A stretch of DNA of 31,669 nt, from the NCBI GenBank assembly GCA_030372335.1, contig JAUDCW010000020.1; one strand, given 5' to 3'. Within the stretch, counting starts at the first letter, position 1. Each line of letters begins with the position of its first letter. Both the position numbers and the translations under genes were made by a program. Below the pieces are notes generated by a model. That model was not told the origin of the DNA, searched no databases, and saw only the letters and a list, made by a program, of their open reading frames with translations. The stretch comes from JALCOL01 sp022649665. Lineage in GTDB: Bacteria > Bacillota > Bacilli > Lactobacillales > Enterococcaceae. Positions 1 through 7,731 of this stretch are shown here, piece by piece.

Positions 1-6
1 AAAGCG

Positions 7-42
7 AAAGAGAATTGCAAAATTTTTGCAATTCTCTTTTTT
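7..42 (+). terminator. Intrinsic terminator of the gene upstream of the window
   Basis: AGAGAATTGCAAAA pairs with TTTTGCAATTCTCT and is followed by a T run. No gene end is visible to the left, so it most likely ends transcription of a gene lying outside the window. Confidence 0.75.
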
Positions 43-58
43 GTGCTGTGCGTATATT

Positions 59-87
59 TTGCCGTGAAAAGCTGGTAGCAGTATATT
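59..87 (+). promoter_or_regulatory. Candidate promoter of the multicopper oxidase gene
   Basis: TTGCCG (59-64) and TATATT (82-87) are separated by 17 bp, a good sigma-A arrangement, about 60 bp before the start codon. A strong AAAGGAGG ribosome binding site lies at about 132-139. I saw no CopY-type box (TACANNTGTA) here, so copper control is not supported by the sequence. Confidence 0.5.
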
Positions 88-146
88 AGAGATAGAAACG
101 AGATTTATTTTATGTCAGTAAGCGAATCCTTAAAGGAGGATCAGAA

Positions 147-1688
147 ATGACGAAAAAAATCTATGATGACTATTTTTATGATGAAGCAGCTTTTAATACA
201 CATGATGGGGCATACAAAGCACTGGAAGTACCCGATGCACCGGCGAAGCCGCTGATGGTCCCATCCCTTTTAAAACCGGACAAGGAAACAAACGATGCGC
301 TTTACTATACTGTTGAAGCGACGGCTGGCGAAACAGCGATTCTGCCGGGTGAAAAAACGAAAACGTGGGGCTATAACAATTCGATTTTAGGGCAAACGAT
401 CGTTTATCCCAACAATAAAGCGATTCACGTCAAGCTCAAAAATTCACTTCCAGAATTAACGACTTTTCATTGGCATGGCCTCAATGTGAGCGGGCCGATC
501 GTCGACGGCGGCTGCCATGCCCCGGTTTATCCAGGAGAAACCAAGGAGATCGAATTTACGCTCCATCAGCCGGCTTCGACAGACTGGCTGCATGCACATC
601 CTTGTCCGGCAACTGCGCAGCAAGTATATAACGGATTGGCTGCGATGGTGATCGTGCAAGACGAGCATGAAGAATCGCTTGATCTGCCGCATCATTATGG
701 GATCGATGATATTCCCGTTATTTTGCAGGACCGGACATATCATGAAGGCAATCAGCTGGATTACCGGGCAGATTATGATCCAGACGGTGTGCAGGGGCCG
801 ACGCCGCTCATCAACGGGACGGTCAACGCATATTTCGATGTGAGCGCGCCAAAAATCCGTTTGCGGCTGCTGGACGGGGCGAATCGCCGCGAATGGCGGC
901 TTCATTTCGATCAAAATCTGCCTTTCTATCAAATCGCCGGTGATGCGAGTCTGCTGCCGGAACCGGTTGCTTTCACGAAGCTGATGCTGACATGTGCGGA
1001 ACGGGCGGAGATCGTTGTCGACTTCAGCAGCTTCAAACCTGGCGACAAAGTCAAACTTTATTCAGATGATACGCCGATTCTAGAATTCCGCATTCAAGAA
1101 TTCACGCATGATTTTCAAAGTAAGATTCCGGAAAAACTGCTGACGATCGAACCGCCAAAAGTTGATCCAAAGACGCCGATCCGCAAGATCGTGATGTCCG
1201 GGATGGATGAATCGGTCATGATCGACGGTAAGAAGTTTGAAATGAGCCGGATCGATGCAACGCAGGAAATCGGCTTGGCGCAATATTGGGACATTGAGAA
1301 TTCCAATGATATGAAAAATGGGATGATCCATCCATTCCATGTTCACGGAACACATTTTTTGGTCATTTCCCGTAACGGCAAAGCGCCTTATCCAAATGAA
1401 CTTGGGTATAAAGATACAATCGGTGTAAATCCAGGGGAAACAGTGCGGCTCTTGGTGAAATTTGATCTGCCGGGCGTTTATATGTACCATTGCCATATTT
1501 TGGAGCATGAAGATGGCGGCATGATGGCGCAGATCGAAACCTATGATTCAGCGAAACCGCGTGTGAAATACAAATTGATGGATATGAAAACATTCATGGA
1601 TGCTTTTGCAAAAGAACGCGGCACAACACCCGACAAGCTGTGGCTGCCGGGAATGGATTCATATAAAAAGATGAATATGAAGATGTAA
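147..1688 (+). CDS. Multicopper oxidase (laccase/CueO/CotA-like), cytoplasmic
   Basis: This is a 513-residue three-cupredoxin multicopper oxidase. Such enzymes couple four one-electron oxidations of a substrate (Cu(I), metal ions or phenolics) to reduction of O2 to water. All four copper-binding blocks are visible: HWHG at 108-111, HAHPC at 149-153, HPFHVHG from about residue 395, and HCHILEHEDGGMM at about 448-460, which contains the type 1 Cys and a candidate axial Met. The N-terminus is hydrophilic, with no Sec or Tat signal, so it probably acts in the cytoplasm, as Bacillus CotA-like and some enterococcal oxidases do. A strong AAAGGAGG site decides the ATG start. The gene stands alone between two terminators. 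Copper tolerance is the usual inferred role, but no copper chaperone or pump gene lies nearby to confirm it. Confidence 0.88.
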   Translation: MTKKIYDDYFYDEAAFNTHDGAYKALEVPDAPAKPLMVPSLLKPDKETNDALYYTVEATAGETAILPGEKTKTWGYNNSILGQTIVYPNNKAIHVKLKNSLPELTTFHWHGLNVSGPIVDGGCHAPVYPGETKEIEFTLHQPASTDWLHAHPCPATAQQVYNGLAAMVIVQDEHEESLDLPHHYGIDDIPVILQDRTYHEGNQLDYRADYDPDGVQGPTPLINGTVNAYFDVSAPKIRLRLLDGANRREWRLHFDQNLPFYQIAGDASLLPEPVAFTKLMLTCAERAEIVVDFSSFKPGDKVKLYSDDTPILEFRIQEFTHDFQSKIPEKLLTIEPPKVDPKTPIRKIVMSGMDESVMIDGKKFEMSRIDATQEIGLAQYWDIENSNDMKNGMIHPFHVHGTHFLVISRNGKAPYPNELGYKDTIGVNPGETVRLLVKFDLPGVYMYHCHILEHEDGGMMAQIETYDSAKPRVKYKLMDMKTFMDAFAKERGTTPDKLWLPGMDSYKKMNMKM

Positions 1689-1691
1689 ATA

Positions 1692-1734
1692 ATAGACAGT
1701 TCAGAAACGGGTTAGCGGTTTCTGAACTGTCTAT
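1692..1734. terminator. Strong hairpin terminator, possibly bidirectional
   Basis: ATAGACAGTTCAGAAAC pairs perfectly with GTTTCTGAACTGTCTAT around a 9-base loop, just after the oxidase stop codon. The downstream T tract is weak, but the stem is very stable. It may also serve the decayed minus-strand gene end that stops at 1749. Confidence 0.7.
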
Positions 1735-1748
1735 TGATATTATAGTCT

Positions 1749-1850
1749 TTATTTTTTAGCGAGGATGATTCCTTCAAAGCGAGAGTATCTTTCGGCTTGC
1801 GGTCTTTGCAGTCTCAGACTCTGCCTATCATAAAATGATCCACTTTGATA
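1749..1850 (-). pseudogene. Possible remnant: C-terminal end of a lost minus-strand gene
   Basis: The minus strand reads a protein-like tail ending RYSRFEGIILAKK-stop, directly before the hairpin at 1692-1734. The ending resembles the C-terminus of some class I SAM-dependent methyltransferases. Upstream the frame runs on into the opposite strand of the Crp/Fnr gene without a convincing start or ribosome binding site. It is either a leftover gene 3' end or coincidence. The family resemblance is from memory and weak. Confidence 0.2.
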
Positions 1851-1886
1851 TGATGTTGATAAAATGGGAGAATCGGGGAAATTGGA

Positions 1887-2588
1887 ATGAAAGAAGAACG
1901 GCTTCGAGCGAAGTGGAAAAAGTATGGAGAGGATCGCCTCTTTAATTATGAAAAATTGGCAGACAAAATTTCTGCTGACTATCCGTGTATCCATTTTCAA
2001 AAAAATGATATTATCGTTTATCGCGGCGACTTTCCTGAAAATATTTATTTTATTGTTGCAGGCACGGCAGTCGGAATTCGCGACTATGAAGACGGGAATG
2101 AATATGATTATTTTCAGCTCGATAAAACAAATGGCAGCATCGGTTTACTTGAAGTTCTGGCCCAAAAAGATGAAATTATCGCGACGATTACTTGTTTGAC
2201 AGAAGTGAAAGCTTATAAAGTTCCCGCAGACATCGTTTTTGAGTGGATCATGAATGATATTGAGCTATTGCGTTTGAGTGCAAATTTGCTGGCAGATGAT
2301 TTATATCTTCGTTCAGCAAATGATGGACTTCTTTACCGTTTCACAGGAATCGATCGTTTGCGTTATTATCTGATCAGCTACTATGAGGATCATCGTACAG
2401 CGGCTGGCACTATTCGCGTTCGTGAGTCGCGTGAAAAAATAGGGAATAAGCTGGGAATGAGTATCCGTACTGTTGGCAGAAGCCTGAAGACACTCAAAGA
2501 GAGTGGTGAAATAATTAGCGTTGACCGCAAAATTTTGATTGGAGCAAAGGAATATATTCATTTAAAAGAAAGCTTGCTGCTTGATTAA
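1887..2588 (+). CDS. Crp/Fnr-family transcription regulator
   Basis: This 233-residue protein has the length and two-domain layout of the Crp/Fnr family. An N-terminal cyclic-nucleotide-binding-like beta-barrel (about 35-130, with the stretch GDFPENIYFIVAGTAVGI) and a connecting helix lead to a C-terminal winged helix (about 170-230). The recognition region reads SREKIGNKLGMSIRTVGRSL. There is no N-terminal cysteine cluster, so an FNR iron-sulfur sensor is unlikely and the effector is unknown. It is single and has its own terminator, directly ahead of the nucleoside ECF operon in the same direction. This makes it a candidate regulator of that operon, by position only. The ATG start is preceded by a GGGGAAATTGGA purine stretch. 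Confidence 0.82.
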   Translation: MKEERLRAKWKKYGEDRLFNYEKLADKISADYPCIHFQKNDIIVYRGDFPENIYFIVAGTAVGIRDYEDGNEYDYFQLDKTNGSIGLLEVLAQKDEIIATITCLTEVKAYKVPADIVFEWIMNDIELLRLSANLLADDLYLRSANDGLLYRFTGIDRLRYYLISYYEDHRTAAGTIRVRESREKIGNKLGMSIRTVGRSLKTLKESGEIISVDRKILIGAKEYIHLKESLLLD

Positions 2589-2601
2589 AAAATCGATAAT
2601 T

Positions 2602-2640
2602 ACCGTGAAGGGACAAATGACCTTTCGCGGTTTCTTTGTT
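2602..2640 (+). terminator. Terminator after the Crp/Fnr gene
   Basis: ACCGTGAAGG and CCTTTCGCGGT form a stem with one G-T pair around a short loop, followed by a T-rich run (TTTCTTTGTTT). It separates the regulator from the ECF operon. Confidence 0.6.
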
Positions 2641-2663
2641 TCTCATATACTTTAGCTGATCAG

Positions 2664-2709
2664 GAAAGCTCTTACATTTAAAGCGGAGATCTGCTTTAAG
2701 AGAACTTTC
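2664..2709 (+). promoter_or_regulatory. Nested inverted repeat in the leader of the ECF operon
   Basis: GAAAG-CTCTT pairs with AAGAG-(aa)-CTTTC on the outside, and TAAAGC pairs with GCTTTA on the inside, around GGAGATCT. There is no T tract, so it is not a simple terminator. It could be an operator dyad for the neighbouring Crp/Fnr protein or a leader RNA fold. I do not recognise a known riboswitch class. Confidence 0.35.
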
Positions 2710-2760
2710 ATAGTTGGAATAGCCGCTTTTTAAATCGCTAAAAGAAAGAAGGAAAAGTAG

Positions 2761-3369
2761 ATGAAGCGTGGATTGAGATATGATTTTGGTTTGCAAGCAC
2801 TGCTTTTAATACCAGTTGGCGTATCACTTAATGTTGTCGGATATCAGCTGTGCACGATTCTTAAGTTGCCGGTTTTTATCGATCAGATCGGCACTTATCT
2901 TGTCTCGATGGTAGCTGGGCCGTGGGTCGGGCTGCTTACTGGCTTTTTAGGGAACCTTGTCAACGGAATGCTGAATCCGGTGGCCATTCCGTACGCGCTG
3001 GTATCGATGAGCATCGGGTTGTTTGCCGGCTATTTTTCCCGATTTAAATTTTTTACGAATATCATCGGGATCATTATTGCTTGTGCAGTACTCACGATTG
3101 TTTCAGCGGCAACCGCGGCGATCGTAACGGTCTTCATGTTCGGCGGGATCACTGGAGCAGGAACTGATTTGGTGACGGCGGCTTTTCTAGCTGCTGGAAA
3201 ACAGTTATGGAATTCTGTTTTTTCTACAAATATTATTACGGGGACCATCAATACCGTCTTGAATTTTGCGATCAGCTTCTTTGTTGTCAAACGGATTCCG
3301 CCGCGCTTTTTGATCAAACTGAATTACGGACGGCCGTATATTCGCAAGGAGGCGTTCAAATATGCATAA
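2761..3369 (+). CDS. ECF transporter S component (substrate-binding membrane subunit)
   Basis: This 202-residue protein is almost entirely hydrophobic, with about six membrane segments, and has the size and look of an energy-coupling-factor S component. Glycine-rich segments such as VAGPWVGLLTGFLGNLVNGML are typical of this fold. The S component binds the substrate and gives the complex its specificity. Here it begins an operon holding its own T component, two ATPases, a nucleoside hydrolase and ribokinase. This makes a ribonucleoside the most likely substrate (inferred from context, not from residues). GAAAGAAGGAAAAGTAG lies before the ATG. It overlaps the T gene by 8 bp. Confidence 0.8.
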   Translation: MKRGLRYDFGLQALLLIPVGVSLNVVGYQLCTILKLPVFIDQIGTYLVSMVAGPWVGLLTGFLGNLVNGMLNPVAIPYALVSMSIGLFAGYFSRFKFFTNIIGIIIACAVLTIVSAATAAIVTVFMFGGITGAGTDLVTAAFLAAGKQLWNSVFSTNIITGTINTVLNFAISFFVVKRIPPRFLIKLNYGRPYIRKEAFKYA

Positions 3370-4099
3370 GCGAATCGAGAAACTTTATCCATCAACAAAA
3401 TTTATGATCGTCTTAACTGTGGTCATCATCAGCATGTTTGCTAAATTGCCGACAACCCAATATGTTTTATTTGCTGTTGCAGTTGGTTTGAGCCTTATTT
3501 CGGGAACAATAAAAAATTTTTTTAAGACGTTTTTTAAATCGATTTTCGTGATCGTTGTATTTATTTTTCTAGTCCAAGTTTTTATTGTGAAATATGAAGA
3601 TTCGCGACCGATTTGGTGGTTTATCGGCTTTTCACAACTGGGTCTAGCGACGAGCATCAATTTAGCTTCCAGAATCGTTGCGATCAGTTCGATCATTATC
3701 TGGTTTTTCCAAGTAACAAGTGTGAAAGATATCGTTTCTGCTCTGGAAAAAGCAAGGATCCCCAAAAAAGTTACTTTTGTGATCGCTTCTACGATTCAGC
3801 TAGTTCCGCAAATGACAAAATTATCCAAAACGATTTCAGATGCACAAAAAGCGCGCGGTGTGGAAACAGAAGGTTCGGTTTTGACCAGAATGAAAGCATT
3901 TATTCCGATGATGGGGCCGTTAGTTTTGACTTCGATCCAGCAAACGGATGAACGCGTTCTGACACTTGAAGCGCGCGGTTTCTCGGCACCAATGAAAAAG
4001 ACTTCTTTTTATAATGTGAAGAAGACCAGCATTGATTACATTCTTTCGATCGGTTGCTTGCTGTTGTTGATCGCCTATTTCATAGGAGGCCCGCTATGA
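3362..4099 (+). CDS. ecfT: ECF transporter T component (transmembrane coupling subunit)
   Basis: This 245-residue membrane protein has several N-terminal membrane segments, a long cytoplasmic helical region and a final membrane segment, as in EcfT. The coupling-helix region contains the family-type Ala-Arg-Gly motifs QKARGVETEG (about residue 165) and LEARGFSA (about 200). These two motifs contact the ATPases. The start codon lies inside the end of the S gene behind GCAAGGAGG, and its stop overlaps the next ATG by 4 bp. The spacing implies translational coupling. It is a group I arrangement, with S, T and both ATPases encoded together, so the module is probably dedicated to one substrate. Confidence 0.85.
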   Translation: MHKRIEKLYPSTKFMIVLTVVIISMFAKLPTTQYVLFAVAVGLSLISGTIKNFFKTFFKSIFVIVVFIFLVQVFIVKYEDSRPIWWFIGFSQLGLATSINLASRIVAISSIIIWFFQVTSVKDIVSALEKARIPKKVTFVIASTIQLVPQMTKLSKTISDAQKARGVETEGSVLTRMKAFIPMMGPLVLTSIQQTDERVLTLEARGFSAPMKKTSFYNVKKTSIDYILSIGCLLLLIAYFIGGPL

Positions 4100-4935
4100 G
4101 TATAATTCAACTAAAAAATGTGTCTTATCGCTATCCGCTTGATGCAGAACCAACGATCAAAAATCTTTCGATGAATATCGAAGCAGGAAAAGTTTACGGG
4201 ATGATCGGCGCTAACCAGTCGGGCAAAACAACGATCTGCAATATGATCCGCGGCTTTATTCCTGCGATGTTTTTTGGCGAAGTCAGCGGCGAAGTTTTGT
4301 ATAAAAATAAAAGCATCCAAGAGTATAATATCGGGGCACTGGCGGCGGACATCGGCTACTCCTCGCAAAATCCGTTCACGCAGATTTCCGGAGTCAAAGA
4401 AACCGTAGAAGAAGAGTTGGCTTATGGAATGGAAAATATCGGCGTTCCGCTGCCGCAAATGAAAGCAAGGATCAGTGAGTTGACCGAATTGTTCCATTTA
4501 GAAAAGATCCTCAAAAAAAATCCTTATGAACTTTCAGGAGGGCAGATGCAGCGGGTCGCCCTCGCTTCGATCGTTGCACTCGACCCCGGGGTGATCATTT
4601 TGGATGAACCAACTTCCCAATTAGACCCGCAAAGTACGGAAGAGATTTTTAACATCGTATCAATGCTGAAGAAACAAGGGAAAACGATCATTCTTGTGGA
4701 ACATAAAGTCGATCTGTTGGCAGAATTTTGTGATGATATTTTATTGATCAGCGGCGGGAAATTAGTGGAGAGCGGCTCTGCACATCAAGTGTTGAGCAAT
4801 CCCAAAATTTTGAAATACGGCGGTGATCTGCCGCAAGTTGCCACTTTCTTTTTGCAGCAGCTGCACGCAACGGGAGAAATCCCGATCACGCTGAGCGAAG
4901 CAATTGAGCGGTTGAAGGGGGGAGAAGCACGATGA
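4096..4935 (+). CDS. ECF transporter ATP-binding protein 1
   Basis: This 279-residue ABC ATPase has a Walker A of GANQSGKTT, a Q-loop at GYSSQNPFTQ, an intact signature LSGGQMQRVALAS, a Walker B of VIILDEPTSQLD and an H-loop histidine in LVEHKVD. It pairs with the next gene's product to power the membrane subunits. I place the start at 4096 rather than at an upstream ATG (4054) inside the T gene, because ATAGGAGG sits just before 4096 and MSIIQLKNVSYRYP is the normal N-terminus. Unusually, Walker A has Gln-Ser where most ECF ATPases have Asn/Gly-Ala. Its end overlaps the second ATPase start by 4 bp. Confidence 0.88.
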   Translation: MSIIQLKNVSYRYPLDAEPTIKNLSMNIEAGKVYGMIGANQSGKTTICNMIRGFIPAMFFGEVSGEVLYKNKSIQEYNIGALAADIGYSSQNPFTQISGVKETVEEELAYGMENIGVPLPQMKARISELTELFHLEKILKKNPYELSGGQMQRVALASIVALDPGVIILDEPTSQLDPQSTEEIFNIVSMLKKQGKTIILVEHKVDLLAEFCDDILLISGGKLVESGSAHQVLSNPKILKYGGDLPQVATFFLQQLHATGEIPITLSEAIERLKGGEAR

Positions 4936-5729
4936 GCTTTCTAGAGCTGAAAGATGTGAGCTTTCGTTATCCAAATGGCTTTGAAGCGGTAAAAGATATT
5001 TCTCTAAAGTTTGATTTTGGGGAAGCGGTCGCGATCATCGGACAAAATGGAGCTGGCAAAACGACCACGGTCAAATTGATGAATGGTCTTTTGCGTCCTG
5101 CAAAAGGGAAGGTGATCTTGGAGAAAGTCAGCACAGAAACAATGACCACCGCGGAAATCTCTAAGCATGTGGGCTATGTATTCCAAAATCCTGATGATCA
5201 AATTTTTCAAGATTCGATCGAAAAGGAGATCGCATTTGGACCGAAGAGACAAAAGATTTCGGATGAAGAAGTCGCTGCTCGGGTTGCGAAAGCGGCTGAC
5301 ATCTGCCAGCTGACGGATGTTTTGAAAGAGCATCCGTATAATCTTTCTTATTCAAAACGAAAATTCATCACGATCGCGGCAGTGCTCGCGATGGAACCGG
5401 AAGTGATCATTTTGGATGAGCCGACTGCCGGTCAAGATCGCGAATCGATCGAGCTTTTAGCGCAGCTAATCCATTTGCTGACAGAACAAAATAAGATTGT
5501 CATCACGATCGCACATGATATGGAGTTTGTGGCTCGTGAATTCAGACGAGTTCTCGTATTTGCGGAAAAGCGGTTGCGCAGAGAAGGAACGCCGAAAGAG
5601 ATTTTTTGGGATATGGATCTGCTGGCTTTCAGCCATTTGAAGCAGCCGTACATTTGTCAACTAGCGAATGATCTGGGCTTTCAGGGGATCATGACGATGG
5701 AGGAACTTGGAAAAGAGGTCGCCCTATGA
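4932..5729 (+). CDS. ECF transporter ATP-binding protein 2, degenerate signature motif
   Basis: This 265-residue ABC ATPase has a canonical Walker A (GQNGAGKTT), a Q-loop at VFQNPDDQIF, a Walker B of VIILDEPTAGQD and an H-loop in ITIAHDM. The signature motif is aberrant. Where LSGGQ is expected it reads LSYSKRKF, so both glycines and the glutamine are gone. The partner's signature is normal, so the heterodimer should have one intact and one impaired ATP site, as in other asymmetric ABC transporters. GGGGAGAAGC precedes the ATG, and there are 4-bp overlaps on both sides. Confidence 0.87.
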   Translation: MSFLELKDVSFRYPNGFEAVKDISLKFDFGEAVAIIGQNGAGKTTTVKLMNGLLRPAKGKVILEKVSTETMTTAEISKHVGYVFQNPDDQIFQDSIEKEIAFGPKRQKISDEEVAARVAKAADICQLTDVLKEHPYNLSYSKRKFITIAAVLAMEPEVIILDEPTAGQDRESIELLAQLIHLLTEQNKIVITIAHDMEFVAREFRRVLVFAEKRLRREGTPKEIFWDMDLLAFSHLKQPYICQLANDLGFQGIMTMEELGKEVAL

Positions 5730-6670
5730 GAGCTGTTTTAATCGACTGCGATCCAGGACATGATGATGCGCTGGCGATCATGGCGGCGCTTGCGAATCCC
5801 GAAGCGCTTCATATTTTAGGCATTACGACGATCGGCGGGAATCAAACACTGCAGAAAGTGACGAAGAATGCGCAGAATATTCTCGGATTTTTGGCTGCGG
5901 ATGTCCCGCTTGTTTCCGGGCAAGCGGTGCCGTTAGTAAAAGCGCTCGCCACTGCTCCGGAAGCACATGGCGAAAGCGGGATGGATGGGCCTTTTTTTGA
6001 AAAGATTGATTATCCGTTGTCCGGTGAGAATGCAGTCGAATTTATGCGGGAGCGCATTGAAGTTTCCGCTGACAAAGTCACGATCATCGGGTTGGGACCG
6101 CTGACGAACATCGCACTTTTGTTAAAGACATTTCCGCAAGTCAAAGAAAATATCGAGTCGATCGCGCTGATGGGCGGCGGTTTGGATCACGGCAATCAGA
6201 CTCCCTTAGCTGAATTCAATATATTTGTTGATCCGGAAGCGGCCGAAATCGTTTTTCAATCAGGACTGCCGATCATTATGGCCGGTTTGGATGTCACCGA
6301 AAAAGCCGAGATCACAGTGAAAGAAATCGAAGAACTGCAGCATGGCGGGAAAGTCAGTCGTTTAGCATATGAGCTTTTGCATTTTTACAACGAATCAGGA
6401 CATCAATTTGGATTTATCGACTCACCGCTTCATGATCTTTGTGCGGTTGCCTATTTGTTGAAGCCCGCTTTATTTGAAGGCAAACAAGCCGACATACAGG
6501 TGATCACCGATGATTCTGCCGCGAGAGGATTGACTTATGGCGACTTTCGACGCACTGCCGCTTCGCCGAAAAATACGCTGGTGCTGCAGGAAGTCGAACG
6601 AGAAGGATTCATTTCTTTATTGACCGAGGCATTAGTTTATTTAGACAAGCGAGCTGAGATGAATGGCTAA
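5726..6670 (+). CDS. Inosine/uridine-preferring nucleoside hydrolase (Rih family)
   Basis: This 314-residue protein belongs to the IUNH superfamily, which hydrolyses ribonucleosides to free base and ribose in the cytoplasm. The N-terminal calcium and ribose-binding cluster reads DCDPGHDDALAIMAAL (residues 7-22; Asp7, Asp9, Asp13 and Asp14 as in the DxDxGxxDD motif). A downstream NIFVDPEAA block and a late SPLHDLCAVA (supplying the conserved His/Asp) are also present, and the length is normal. The S-T-A-A' ECF genes precede it with a 4-bp overlap, and ribokinase follows with an 8-bp overlap. The cluster therefore supports nucleoside import followed by hydrolysis and ribose salvage. Base preference cannot be told from the sequence alone. 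Confidence 0.92.
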   Translation: MRAVLIDCDPGHDDALAIMAALANPEALHILGITTIGGNQTLQKVTKNAQNILGFLAADVPLVSGQAVPLVKALATAPEAHGESGMDGPFFEKIDYPLSGENAVEFMRERIEVSADKVTIIGLGPLTNIALLLKTFPQVKENIESIALMGGGLDHGNQTPLAEFNIFVDPEAAEIVFQSGLPIIMAGLDVTEKAEITVKEIEELQHGGKVSRLAYELLHFYNESGHQFGFIDSPLHDLCAVAYLLKPALFEGKQADIQVITDDSAARGLTYGDFRRTAASPKNTLVLQEVEREGFISLLTEALVYLDKRAEMNG

Positions 6671-7553
6671 AATACTGGTAGTCGGTTCGGCAGCGATGGA
6701 TTTTACACTTGAAGCAGATCGTCTCCCAGAACAAGGAGAGACCCTGCAAGGAAATGGCGTCACGATGTTTTCGGGCGGAAAGGGTGCGAATCAGGCAGTC
6801 GCGATCGCAAGACTGGGCGGAAAAGTCGATTTGTGTGCTTGCATTGGAGAAGATATTTACGGGGAGTCAGTCCTGCGCAACTTGGAAGAAAATGGTGTCG
6901 GGACAAAATTCGTTCAAAAGATCAAAGATCAGCCTACTGGAACAGCGCACATTTTCTTGATTGGAGCAGATAATCGGATCCTTATTATTCCAGGAGCGAA
7001 TGGCTGTCTATCGCCTGCGATCATTCGGCAGGAGTTACAAAACACATTAAGTCAATATGATCTGGTAGTATTGCAAAATGAAATTCCGCCAGAAAGCAAT
7101 GATCTGATCATGGAATTATGTGACACAAGAAAAATCCCGCTTCTTTATAATCCGGCACCTGCCAGAGAAAAAAGTATTGCAAAGTGGGATCAAAAGATCT
7201 ATTTAACACCAAACGAAAGCGAGTGTCACCAGCTTTTCCCAGGATTATCGATCGAAGAAGCAGCAACAAAGCATTCAAATCAGCTGATCGTTACTTTAGG
7301 GAACCGCGGCGCGATGTTTCACGACGGAAAGGTGCTCCGAATAGTGCCGGCGATCAATACGATCGCAGTGGATACGACTGGCGCTGGTGATACATTTAAC
7401 GGGGCGTTGGCAGTTGCGATCACGCAAGGAGCTTCGCTGTTTGAAGCGGTTGAATTTGGAAATCAAGCCGCTGCACTTTCTATTTTGAAAAAAGGGGCAC
7501 AAACCGGGATGCCGACTTTGGCAGAAGTCAGGCAGTTGAACAACAAGTTATAA
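6663..7553 (+). CDS. rbsK: Ribokinase
   Basis: This 296-residue PfkB-family kinase phosphorylates ribose to ribose 5-phosphate. Visible features are the N-terminal GSAAMDF, the substrate loop FSGGKGANQAVAIARLGG (about residues 36-53), the NPAPAR segment, and the C-terminal DTTGAGDTFNGALA signature with the catalytic Asp and anion hole. It overlaps the nucleoside hydrolase that would supply its ribose, and a terminator follows it. That makes it the last gene of the operon. The family includes other sugar kinases, but motifs and context both favour ribose. Confidence 0.92.
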   Translation: MAKILVVGSAAMDFTLEADRLPEQGETLQGNGVTMFSGGKGANQAVAIARLGGKVDLCACIGEDIYGESVLRNLEENGVGTKFVQKIKDQPTGTAHIFLIGADNRILIIPGANGCLSPAIIRQELQNTLSQYDLVVLQNEIPPESNDLIMELCDTRKIPLLYNPAPAREKSIAKWDQKIYLTPNESECHQLFPGLSIEEAATKHSNQLIVTLGNRGAMFHDGKVLRIVPAINTIAVDTTGAGDTFNGALAVAITQGASLFEAVEFGNQAAALSILKKGAQTGMPTLAEVRQLNNKL

Positions 7554-7566
7554 CAAAAGCATTATT

Positions 7567-7603
7567 CGGCTCAAAAATCGCTAAGCGGTTTTTGAGCCGT
7601 TTT
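7567..7603 (+). terminator. Terminator of the ECF/nucleoside operon
   Basis: CGGCTCAAAAATCG pairs with CGGTTTTTGAGCCG around a 4-base loop (CTAA/TAAG) and is followed by TTTTAT, 13 bp after the ribokinase stop. Confidence 0.85.
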
Positions 7604-7656
7604 ATGATATTTTCAAATATAATAGTGAAATAATATAACTGAAAAAATATAAACTC

Positions 7657-7684
7657 TTTTCAATAATCGAAAAACTGCTATAAT
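7657..7684 (+). promoter_or_regulatory. Promoter of the lipoprotein gene
   Basis: A perfect TATAAT at 7679-7684 has TTTTCA 16 bp upstream (7657-7662), within an A/T-rich tract. It lies about 50 bp before the lipoprotein ATG. Confidence 0.55.
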
Positions 7685-7731
7685 ATTTTACGTGGAGAGT
7701 CACAAAAAAGAAAGTTGAAAGAGGCTAAATA

